Virus record (IMG/VR): IMGVR_UViG_3300033144_006951
Coordinates: 1-30,251 of that record
Source of the DNA: a virus
Strand: one strand, 5' to 3'
DNA length: 30,251 bases
Part shown: positions 1-5,474 of the stretch, piece by piece
Numbering within the stretch: position 1 is the stretch's first letter
Layout: every line of letters starts with the position of its first letter
Made by a program: the position numbers and the translations under genes
Notes under the pieces: model-generated
What the model was told of the DNA's origin: nothing
Databases searched by the model: none
The model's input: only the letters and a program-made list of their open reading frames with translations

Positions 1-40
1 AAGTGTCAAATATTTTAACCATAGAATACGAGAAAAGTTG

Positions 41-78
41 CAGGTGCAGGTACAGTACAGGTACAGGTACAGGTGCAG
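41..78. repeat. CAGGTR hexamer tandem repeat
   Basis: Roughly six copies of CAGGTA or CAGGTG run head to tail, interrupted once by a shortened unit at 53-57 (CAGTA). The run is not inside a recognisable gene. It may be a slippage-prone satellite or protein-binding array. Confidence 0.75.
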
Positions 79-150
79 AGATGCACATTTTTCTAACCTA
101 TTGAAATCATTGGAAAATTTCGATACTAAATTGCACCTAAAAACAAAACT

Positions 151-226
151 CAATAAATTCAATACGTTACATGTGTAATTATGCAATTTGCCAATAAATT
201 AAATCCAATAAATTCAACATGTTACA
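151..226. repeat. AT-rich 21-bp direct repeats
   Basis: CAATAAATTCAA followed by GTTACA occurs at 151-171 and again at 206-226, with only three mismatches in 21 bases. A partial copy (CAATAAATTAAAT) lies at 192-204. The spacing is irregular. An AT-rich iteron cluster is possible; the function is not known. Confidence 0.55.
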
Positions 227-423
227 ATTCGGTGTTTTTTAACAAAATTCGTAACACTCCTTAGTAACTAAATCTCCTTAAAACTCTCCTCAGCAAGAAG
301 AAATTATGGCAAAATTCTCTTTTCCTTTTGGAATTCCCTTCTAGAAATGTGGTATTTCCCCCAGCCCCATGTGGAAAGAATTCTTTGACACTTATTGAGA
401 GGATTTCAGTAGAATTTCTTCTC

Positions 424-456
424 TCAGTAAGTGTCAAATGTTGACGTTTGCTGAGT
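424..456 (+). repeat. 33-bp palindrome, copy 1
   Basis: The left arm CTCAGTAAGTGTCAA and the right arm TTGACGTTTGCTGAG are separated by ATG and match at 12 of 15 positions. It is one of four related sites (others at 2651, 12056 and 21329). Here an extra right-type half-site lies upstream (TTGACACTTATTGAG, 385-399), so 384-401 and the left arm could also pair as a longer stem. It is not inside a gene. Confidence 0.7.
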
Positions 457-591
457 TGTCCTCCAGAAATGTGGGAAATTGGGGGGATTGAAATGCGTTG
501 TTCGTGTGGGACGCCGTCATGTCGTTTTTACGGCACGCAAAATATAACCTATATAGTTATACCATTTCGGGAAAAGAATTGATTTTACGAT

Positions 592-754
592 GTCTCAACC
601 CCCATGAAATAGATTGTGGGCCTCATTGTCACATGAGAATAGGTTATATGGATTCATGACCATAGCTATGACCTCATTTTGTCGTCGCCGTCCAAACCCA
701 TACAACCATATTGGTAAAAAAAGATCATTGAACCTGTAACGTCTCAACCCCCAT
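592..754. repeat. 14-bp direct repeat pair
   Basis: GTCTCAACCCCCAT occurs exactly at 592-605 and 741-754, each followed by a purine-rich RAAA stretch. Between them lies one half of a perfect 11-bp inverted repeat (ATATAACCTAT at 542-552, ATAGGTTATAT at 639-649). Two copies 149 bp apart do not make a CRISPR array. The role is unknown. Confidence 0.5.
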
Positions 755-784
755 AAAACCCGTTTTACAGTAATGTCACGTAAA

Positions 785-823
785 AAAATGGGCCACATGA
801 ATTATATCAATGTGACCCATTTT
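785..823 (-). terminator. Hairpin terminator (probably bidirectional)
   Basis: Bases 785-798 pair with 810-823: AAAATGGG, one C/A mismatch, then CACAT against ATGTG and CCCATTTT, with an 11-base loop. Read on the minus strand the stem is followed by a run of seven T, the form of a factor-independent terminator. It would end the transcript of the minus-strand gene at 1034-1504, about 210 bases downstream of its stop. On the plus strand the T-run is shorter, so weak two-way function is possible. Confidence 0.75.
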
Positions 824-906
824 ACATGCATAAAACATGCCAATTCACACATGCATAGAGTATGCCAACTCTTCCAATTCCACACATGCATAGAACATGC
901 CAACTT
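824..906. repeat. Three 23-bp iteron-like repeats
   Basis: Copies start with ACATGCATA and end in ATGCCAAYTY at 824-846, 849-871 and 884-906. Each contains a small dyad, clearest in the middle copy (GCATA-GAG-TATGC). They lie directly between the terminator hairpin and the left arm of the 30-bp inverted repeat. Candidates are binding sites for a phage regulator or a replication initiator; no such protein is visible here. Confidence 0.7.
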
Positions 907-920
907 TTCCACCTGTCTCC

Positions 921-950
921 AAAACTTATAAACTGTGCAAATAACTCTAC
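921..950 (+). repeat. 30-bp inverted repeat, left arm
   Basis: This 30-base segment (AAAACTTATAAACTG, continuing to TAACTCTAC) is repeated in reverse orientation at 1528-1557 with 28 of 30 identities; the only difference is AT against GC at bases 8-9. Similarity stops sharply at both ends. The pair encloses the only minus-strand gene of the window. Confidence 0.85.
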
Positions 951-1033
951 TAATTAATTGCCAGACTCCTTTTTAGCTCTTTTCACTCCGAAAATTTTTC
1001 GCCACTTTTTCGCATCTCAGTGGGGTAGAATTT

Positions 1034-1504
1034 TTATTCCTCCCCTTCCTCTACTTCTCTGTCCATCTCCTTTTGTATTAGTTCTACCGGTACATGTATT
1101 ACTTTTTGAATGCTTTCCGCCGTTGTATATACTCCTGTCGCCATGAGCGGTTTAACGCTCGCCAGGAGAAGATTTCTCCCAACACTTGTAGTTTTCCTAC
1201 CGCCCTTCACTCCGCTATTCCATTTTGGCTCTTCCCCGTCGGGCGGGGCAAGAATTCTATTGGCTACAGTCTCCTGTACCTCTCTCGCTTCTTTATCTGT
1301 TAGCTTTTCTTGCCGTGTTCTGGCAATGGCGTCGTCGATTTTTTGCTTTAACCCGTTAAAAACACATTGCTTTTGACAATCATTCATTGTAAGCCAGTTT
1401 GGGAAAAGCAGTGCTGCGTCAATGTTTAATGTTTCTACAGTAGTATTTTTGTAATTTCGTGTCATAATACCTGTAGTTATATCACTACTCCATAATTTTG
1501 CCAT
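1034..1504 (-). CDS. Conserved phage protein of unknown function
   Basis: A 156-residue soluble protein on the strand opposite to all other genes. The middle (about residues 35-90) resembles a family of small phage proteins I recognise by an (H/N)GL-KQK-(I/L)-D-A-A sequence, a LTDKEAREV helix and a later WN motif; those are often encoded near terminase genes and have no established role. The C-terminal half is basic then acidic, ending in EVEEGEE. There is no signal peptide or membrane segment. The ATG at 1504 has an AAAGGAG site about 8 bases upstream, partly buried in a hairpin. It is probably expressed separately from the late operon, perhaps early or constitutively. Antisense open frames over it on the plus strand look like shadows. 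A real gene is likely; the function is open. Confidence 0.75.
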   Translation of the reverse strand: MAKLWSSDITTGIMTRNYKNTTVETLNIDAALLFPNWLTMNDCQKQCVFNGLKQKIDDAIARTRQEKLTDKEAREVQETVANRILAPPDGEEPKWNSGVKGGRKTTSVGRNLLLASVKPLMATGVYTTAESIQKVIHVPVELIQKEMDREVEEGEE

Positions 1505-1507
1505 GCC

Positions 1508-1538
1508 AATAACTCCTTTATCTCAATGTAGAGTTATT
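1508..1538 (-). promoter_or_regulatory. Hairpin over the ribosome binding site of the minus-strand gene
   Basis: In the leader of the 1034-1504 gene, AATAACTC (from 1538-1531) can pair with GAGTTATT (from 1515-1508), an 8-bp perfect stem with a 15-base loop. The GAG of the Shine-Dalgarno sequence AAGGAG lies in the stem, so folding would limit translation. One side of the stem comes from the 30-bp inverted repeat. This is seen as sequence complementarity only; regulation is inferred. Confidence 0.5.
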
Positions 1539-1557
1539 TGCACAGTTTGCAAGTTTT
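1528..1557 (-). repeat. 30-bp inverted repeat, right arm
   Basis: This is the reverse-complement partner of 921-950, with 28 of 30 identities. It lies in the 5' leader of the minus-strand gene, 24 bases before its start codon. A TTGACA-like hexamer sits just upstream (1572-1567, minus strand), but no good -10 is seen at the proper distance. No target-site duplication is visible outside the two arms. Confidence 0.85.
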
Positions 1558-1621
1558 CAATCAAATTGTCAAAGAACGACTGTTACTCATACTCATAATT
1601 TTATTAAATCACTGTTAGAGA

Positions 1622-1716
1622 TTTTTGTCAATGATTTTTTATTTTTATTTTTTCTCTCCCTCAGCGTTAATTATATTAAACCATGATCAATTCTTTTTGT
1701 CAATGATTTTTTATTT
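1622..1716. repeat. Exact 23-bp direct repeat pair
   Basis: A T-rich 23-mer beginning TTTTTGTCAATGATTT occurs identically at 1622-1644 and 1694-1716, 72 bases apart. The TGTCAATGATT core faintly resembles the TGTCAATTATT core of the 33-bp palindromes, but the second arm is missing. It may be a degenerate binding site or simple duplication. Confidence 0.65.
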
Positions 1717-1866
1717 CTTTTTTCTTCACTTTTAATAACTTTTTATTTTTCTTTTTTCCTTTATTTCCACCTAATCCAAGTAATTTCTCTTCAACTGTCA
1801 TTCTTTTTCTCCCCTTTTTCTTCCTTTCCTTGGGGGGGTATAGGGCCAAAAAAATTCCTGGCACGC

Positions 1867-1887
1867 GGGGGTAATAACCCCCTTTTT
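1867..1887 (+). terminator. GC hairpin with T-run
   Basis: GGGGG (1867-1871), loop TAATAA, CCCCC (1878-1882), then TTTTT. This is the classic form of a factor-independent terminator, though the stem is only 5 bp. It would stop plus-strand transcription entering from upstream and insulate the promoter at 1982. Confidence 0.6.
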
Positions 1888-1952
1888 ACATATAAGTAAA
1901 AAATTCCTTTTTTACACATAAGTAAAAAATTCCCTTTTATATGCAAGTAAAA
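1883..1952. repeat. Three tandem 25-bp palindromic units
   Basis: Three units of the form TTTTTAC-ATATAA-GTAAAAA lie at 1883-1902, 1908-1929 and 1935-1952, joined by TTC(C) linkers, period about 25-26 bp. Each is a dyad with 6-8 bp arms. They end 30 bases upstream of the -35 box of the late-operon promoter, the place expected for operator or activator sites. Confidence 0.75.
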
Positions 1953-1981
1953 TTTCTTTTTAAATACTGCCTATTTTTTAA

Positions 1982-2010
1982 TTGACACCTTGAGATAAAT
2001 GTGGTATAAC
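1982..2010 (+). promoter_or_regulatory. Sigma70-type promoter of the structural operon
   Basis: A perfect -35 box TTGACA (1982-1987), a 17-base spacer and -10 box TATAAC (2005-2010), preceded by a very AT-rich stretch. Transcription would start near 2017, about 30 bases before the first gene. The -35 region (TTGACACCTTGAG) resembles the right arm of the 33-bp palindromes, which may mean a shared regulator competes here. Confidence 0.75.
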
Positions 2011-2045
2011 AAAATAGATGATAGAGAATGTGTAGGAGGAGGAGG

Positions 2046-2543
2046 ATGCGAGGGAGACCAAGAAAAGAAGTTGACCCTGAGGAATTGTATGATCTTACAG
2101 TAAGAGGAGTTGACAAGAAAGATATTGCAGCTGAGCTTGGGATGTCTATTCCAACTTTATCCGCAAGAATAGCGGATATTAAAAACAAACAAGGACTTCT
2201 TTTGCAGTATAGAACAGTGCAAAATTTACATCTTACAGAACTTCAAGCCAGATGTTTAGAGGCAATAACGCCTGAGAAAATTGAAGAAGCTGGTTTAAAA
2301 GATCTTGTACTTGCTTATAAAGTTTTGAAAGATAAAGAGTTGGTAGATGTAGGAAAGCCTACTGAAATTCGAGGAATCATGCACTACCTTATTGAAATTG
2401 AACGAGAAGAAATGGCCGAAAAGAAAGCTGGGAGTAGAAAAGAAGAAGAAGTAGTGGAGTGCAGTCAGGAAGATTTCGAGGAAGAGGAAGAGGAAGAAGA
2501 AAAAAACTTTGATAATTTATCAATATACACCCCGAATTTATAA
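2046..2543 (+). CDS. Putative terminase small subunit (HTH DNA-binding protein)
   Basis: About 165 residues. The N-terminal third carries a predicted helix-turn-helix (DKKDIAAELGMSIPTLSARI), followed by a helical stretch (QARCLEAITPEKIEEAGLKDLVLAYKVLKD, about residues 68-97; family resemblance to small-terminase-like phage proteins) and a very acidic tail with a run of Glu. Small terminase subunits recognise the packaging site and load the large subunit; the position directly before the large terminase supports that. The start at 2046 is chosen because AGGAGG at 2034-2039 is correctly spaced for it; an earlier in-frame ATG at 2028 has no such site and adds an Arg-rich MCRRRR leader. A transcription regulator is the alternative. 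Confidence 0.65.
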   Translation: MRGRPRKEVDPEELYDLTVRGVDKKDIAAELGMSIPTLSARIADIKNKQGLLLQYRTVQNLHLTELQARCLEAITPEKIEEAGLKDLVLAYKVLKDKELVDVGKPTEIRGIMHYLIEIEREEMAEKKAGSRKEEEVVECSQEDFEEEEEEEEKNFDNLSIYTPNL

Positions 2544-2592
2544 TTTCTGGTATCAAAAGAATTGCCTCCTTTATATACCAGGGTGTAGGTGT

Positions 2593-2622
2593 AAGTCCCT
2601 TCGTACCTCCACGGAGGGATTT
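2593..2622 (+). terminator. Hairpin after the small terminase gene
   Basis: AAGTCCCTTCGT (2593-2604) pairs with ACGGAGGGATTT (2611-2622) over 12 bp with two G-T wobbles and a 6-base loop ACCTCC. An outer stem GTAGGT/ACCTAC can extend it. The T-run is short, so it may attenuate or process the message rather than fully stop it. A second stem, CTGGTAT/ATACCAG, lies just upstream (2547-2553 with 2575-2581). Confidence 0.5.
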
Positions 2623-2650
2623 ATATCTACCTACTTAAAGTAATATATGA

Positions 2651-2683
2651 ATAAGTAAATGTCATGATTTGACACTTACTGAG
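2651..2683 (+). repeat. 33-bp palindrome, copy 2
   Basis: The right arm TTGACACTTACTGAG (2669-2683) is the clearest in the set; the left arm ATAAGTAAATGTCAT matches the consensus left arm at 11 of 15. It lies between the small terminase terminator and the large terminase gene, about 110 bases before the latter. No sigma70 -10 box is seen at a proper distance downstream. Confidence 0.7.
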
Positions 2684-2716
2684 AAGTAATGGGAGAGAGG
2701 GAGGGAGAGATAAAAA

Positions 2717-2794
2717 ATGAAACTTACCAGTTTTCGTTGCAAACGAAGATATACTTTTCTCGATTTTAGGCTGTTCTGGAGTAAGGAGGATTAA
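2717..2794 (+). CDS. Possible 25-residue leader peptide
   Basis: An ATG follows a purine-rich GGGAGGGAGAGA stretch and opens a 25-codon frame (starts MKLTSFRCKRR, ends WSKED). Its TAA stop overlaps the ATG of the large terminase as TTAATG, and its last codons contain the terminase ribosome binding site AAGGAGG. This arrangement fits translational coupling. The peptide is basic and resembles no family. It could equally be chance in a leader. Confidence 0.35.
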   Translation: MKLTSFRCKRRYTFLDFRLFWSKED

Positions 2795-5283
2795 TGTATA
2801 GTCCTTATATAATGGGAAAGTTAAAGGAGTGGAGACGTTCTCCCTTAGTTTTCGTCAATGATTGCATAGATGTTACGCCATCTTCTCAGCAACTCGATTT
2901 CCTTGCACATGTTGCAAAGCATAAAAGAATCACTATTAGAAGTGGACATGGTTGTCATGCAAAGGGAACTGGTATTCATATGTTTCCTTACGGTTTTAAG
3001 GCAGTAGAGGACATAAAAGTTGGCGATAAGATACTCGGTGACGACGGCACAGTAAGAAATGTTCTTACTCTTTACCGTGGCAGGGAAGAAATGGCTCGAA
3101 TCAAGTATCATGATTCAACTTACTATGATGTAAACATGAGCCATATATTGTCTCTTGTTTGCACTGAGTCAAAGTCTGGGTTTGTGTCTGGTAAAAAATA
3201 CACTACGACAGTCCGTGAATACTTAGCTATGATAGAAGAAAGACCTTCATTGAAGGGAAGGTTTGCCGGGTATAAAGTTTCAGTTGATTATCCAAAAGTT
3301 CCAGTAATGATTCCACCATATATTTTAGGATTATGGCTTGGGAATGGAAATCATAGAAGAATAGAAATTACTAATATTGATCCTGGACCAATCAATGCTT
3401 GGATTGATTTTGCAGAAGCTAATGGACTAAAAGCAACTACAACTTGTGAGAAATTACATAAGTTATCAGGTAATGATAAAAATGCAGTGGTTGCTGCTTT
3501 TAAGTACTATAATTTATTAGGCAATAAACATATTCCAGTAGAATATATTTATAACAGCAAAGAAGTCAGGCTTCAACTTCTTGCTGGTTTAATTGATAGT
3601 GATGGGTATGTTGATAATAGAAGTAACAGTACGCAGTTTCAGATAGTTCAAAAAAGAAAAGAAATTGCTGAAGGTATTCATCTTATTGCAAGATCTTGTG
3701 GAATGCATTCAACCTTCTCAGAAAAAGAAAAAAACTGGACTTGTAAGGGGGTTAAAAAGTGGGGAACTTATTACGAAGTTAAAATAAGTAGAAATACTGA
3801 ACTAATTCCTACAAGGATTCCAAAGAAACAAGCAAGTGGAGATAGTATAAAACGAAGAAGTAATTTACACTTTGGGTTTACTGTGGAAAAGTTAGAGGAA
3901 GATTATTATTACGGTTTCGAACTTGATGGAAATAATCTTTATGTTCTAAGCGATTTTACAGTTACTCATAATACTGGAAAGGACGCCAGCGTTAGTTGGG
4001 CCATCTTATGGTTTCTTGCAACGAGGGCTTATGCAAAAGTAGCTTGTACTGCTCCCACAGCCAGACAACTATCAGATATCCTTTGGAGTGAACTTTCAAA
4101 GTGGATTAGGAAGTCGATTTTTGCCGATGAATTTGTAATCCAAAAGGACAAAGTCTTTCAGAAAGATAATCCAAAAGAATGGTGGTGCAGAGCAATATCA
4201 GTTTCTGCGAGATCTTCAAAAGAAGAACAAGCAGAAACACTTGCTGGACTACATGGAGATCATCTTCTCATTGTAGTTGACGAAGCTTCAGGAGTACATG
4301 ATCCAGTATTTATTCCTCTTGAGGGAGCACTTACTCAAGAGGATAATAAAGTAGTTTTAATCTCAAATATGACAAAAAATACTGGGTACTTTTATGAGAC
4401 GCATTTCCATAGTCAAATGAAAAAATCTTGGTATCAACTTCACTGGGATTCACGAAAGAGTACTAATGTAAATCCTGACTACTCAAATTATATGAGAATG
4501 AAATATGGAGAGGATTCGAATGTCTTTCGAATTCGTGTTGCTGGTGATCCACCACTCCAGGATGAAAATACTTTAATACCTCTCTGGGCAGCACAGCAAT
4601 GTATTGGGAATGAGTTTGAGGTAGCCGAAGATGAACCTCTTTTTCTTGGTGTTGATGTCGCAAGATATGGAGATGATGCTTCTGTTATTCTTCCAAGGAA
4701 AGGTTTAATAATTCAGCCCTGGGAAATTTTCAGAAAATTAAACACGATAGATCTTGGGGGATTTGTAAATCAGACATATCAAGAACTTGATGCGCAAGGA
4801 GTTGCAATTGATGTTATTGGAGTAGGTGCTGGAGTTTCAGATTGGTTGGCTAAAAGAAATATTGTTAATCTCTACGAAGTAAATGTAACACATGCTTCCA
4901 GTAATATTGAGAAATTCAATCGTCTTCGAGATGAACTTTGGTGTAGAGTTAGAGATAATTGCATTCTGGGAAAGTATTCTTTCCCTCTTCTAAAGGCACA
5001 GGGAGATACTGAGTCTTACGGAGAACAACTTGCGAATGAACTCGCTACTGTACGTTATACATTCAATTCTCAGGGTGGATATATTGTAGAGTCTAAGAAA
5101 GATTTAAAGTCAAGAGGAATTCCTTCTCCAAATATAGCTGATGCACTTGGACTTACTGAGTATTTTGCGAATAAAGCTACACGAGTTTTTAGCAAGGAGA
5201 AAGAAGAAAGTGATTATATTGGCAGACAAGGGTACTCAAATAGCTACAATACAATGTCTTCAACTTCGTGGTTAGGAAATTAA
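2794..5283 (+). CDS. terL: Terminase large subunit, intein-containing precursor
   Basis: ATP-driven DNA packaging motor and headful nuclease. The 829-residue precursor has an intein at residues 54-393, leaving 489 residues after splicing, close to the usual size for P22-like large terminases. The spliced N-domain reads SGHG joined to TGKDAS, a P-loop (Walker A) with Asp where Ser or Thr is usual. Walker B is LLIVVDEASG (Asp496, Glu497). The C-domain has RNase H-type nuclease acidic residues in FLGVDVARYGDD (Asp621), IDVIGVGAG (Asp673) and NIADALG (Asp783). The start ATG has AAGGAGG 7 bases upstream. The next gene begins almost at once. The assignment is firm; the exact packaging mode is not visible. 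Confidence 0.95.
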   Translation: MYSPYIMGKLKEWRRSPLVFVNDCIDVTPSSQQLDFLAHVAKHKRITIRSGHGCHAKGTGIHMFPYGFKAVEDIKVGDKILGDDGTVRNVLTLYRGREEMARIKYHDSTYYDVNMSHILSLVCTESKSGFVSGKKYTTTVREYLAMIEERPSLKGRFAGYKVSVDYPKVPVMIPPYILGLWLGNGNHRRIEITNIDPGPINAWIDFAEANGLKATTTCEKLHKLSGNDKNAVVAAFKYYNLLGNKHIPVEYIYNSKEVRLQLLAGLIDSDGYVDNRSNSTQFQIVQKRKEIAEGIHLIARSCGMHSTFSEKEKNWTCKGVKKWGTYYEVKISRNTELIPTRIPKKQASGDSIKRRSNLHFGFTVEKLEEDYYYGFELDGNNLYVLSDFTVTHNTGKDASVSWAILWFLATRAYAKVACTAPTARQLSDILWSELSKWIRKSIFADEFVIQKDKVFQKDNPKEWWCRAISVSARSSKEEQAETLAGLHGDHLLIVVDEASGVHDPVFIPLEGALTQEDNKVVLISNMTKNTGYFYETHFHSQMKKSWYQLHWDSRKSTNVNPDYSNYMRMKYGEDSNVFRIRVAGDPPLQDENTLIPLWAAQQCIGNEFEVAEDEPLFLGVDVARYGDDASVILPRKGLIIQPWEIFRKLNTIDLGGFVNQTYQELDAQGVAIDVIGVGAGVSDWLAKRNIVNLYEVNVTHASSNIEKFNRLRDELWCRVRDNCILGKYSFPLLKAQGDTESYGEQLANELATVRYTFNSQGGYIVESKKDLKSRGIPSPNIADALGLTEYFANKATRVFSKEKEESDYIGRQGYSNSYNTMSSTSWLGN
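2953..3972 (+). other. Terminase intein with LAGLIDADG endonuclease
   Basis: A 340-residue in-frame insertion that starts at Cys54 and ends ThrHisAsn (residues 391-393), followed by Thr394 as the +1 nucleophile: a standard class 1 arrangement. Block A is CHAKGTGIHMFPYGF; the splicing His lies in VNMSHILSL; block F is YYGFELDGNNLYVLSD. The centre holds two dodecapeptide motifs of a homing endonuclease: LGLWLGNGN and LLAGLIDSDGYV. In the first, the usual catalytic Asp is Asn184 (codon AAT). Cleavage is therefore doubtful, while all splicing residues look intact. The insertion point is inside the Walker A loop. Confidence 0.93.
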
Positions 5284-5285
5284 TT

Positions 5286-5474
5286 ATGGTTTCTAATAGT
5301 ATTATTGATGCTAAGTACGATAGTGATAATGAAATTCTTACAGTATTTTTTTGTGGCGGAGGTGTCAATACTTTTGGTGTCTCTAAGAAAACATATCTCG
5401 AAGCAATTCAAAAATTAATACGAAGTACTATCGTAGGAATAAAAATTAGTAAAGGCAAACTTAATGGCTATTAA
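5286..5474 (+). CDS. Small KTSC-like protein
   Basis: A 62-residue protein. The pattern SNSIIDAKYDSDNEILTVFF, then GGGVNTFGVSKKTYLEAI resembles the KTSC domain (a short beta-rich domain common in phages, often near portal or lysine-tRNA synthetase genes), though the final Ser-Lys-Gly part is weakly kept. The ATG at 5286 is chosen for the AGGA 8-11 bases upstream; a GTG at 5268 in the same frame has no site. It lies in the translation chain between large terminase and portal and overlaps the portal start by 11 bases. The function of the family in phages is not established. Confidence 0.6.
   Translation: MVSNSIIDAKYDSDNEILTVFFCGGGVNTFGVSKKTYLEAIQKLIRSTIVGIKISKGKLNGY

Larger units (their letters stand above)
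1..1033. other. Repeat-rich non-coding region
   Basis: No convincing gene is seen on either strand in this kilobase. Open frames are short, lack ribosome binding sites and resemble no family I know. It holds instead a hexamer run (41-78), AT-rich direct repeats (151-226), a compound palindrome (385-456), an 11-bp inverted repeat (542-552 with 639-649), a 14-bp direct repeat GTCTCAACCCCCAT (592-605 and 741-754), a terminator hairpin (785-823), three iteron-like units (824-906) and one arm of an inverted repeat (921-950). Such density suggests a control region or replication origin, but no origin-binding protein is in the window, so this is inference. Confidence 0.6.
1505..2045. other. Divergent control region between the minus-strand gene and the late operon
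   Basis: There is no gene here. The stretch is extremely T-rich on the plus strand (1630-1850), with a 23-bp direct repeat, a GC hairpin with a T-run at 1867-1887, three tandem palindromic units at 1883-1952 and a sigma70-type promoter at 1982-2010. It separates the leftward gene from the rightward structural operon. Confidence 0.65.

Noticed and set aside
592-754. CRISPR-like repeat GTCTCAACCCCCAT
   Set aside because: Only two short copies 149 bp apart with no regular spacer and no cas genes.
595-798. 67-codon minus-strand open frame
   Set aside because: It starts inside the terminator stem, lacks a ribosome site, and resembles no family; the two 14-bp repeats fall in different frames.
958-1376. 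Plus-strand open frames opposite the minus-strand gene
   Set aside because: They lack ribosome sites and have a Phe/Leu/Ser-rich antisense composition; the minus-strand frame has a recognised motif and a good start.
921-1557. Insertion sequence bounded by the 30-bp inverted repeats
   Set aside because: The enclosed protein has no transposase motif and no target-site duplication is visible; an IS label is not supported, although a non-autonomous element is not excluded.
1-2045. tRNA genes in the non-coding regions
   Set aside because: No cloverleaf with a TTC-type arm and acceptor pairing was found by eye.
2669-2700. Sigma70 promoter at palindrome copy 2
   Set aside because: TTGACA is present but the sequence 17 bases later is GGAGAG, not a -10 box; copy 4 fails the same test.
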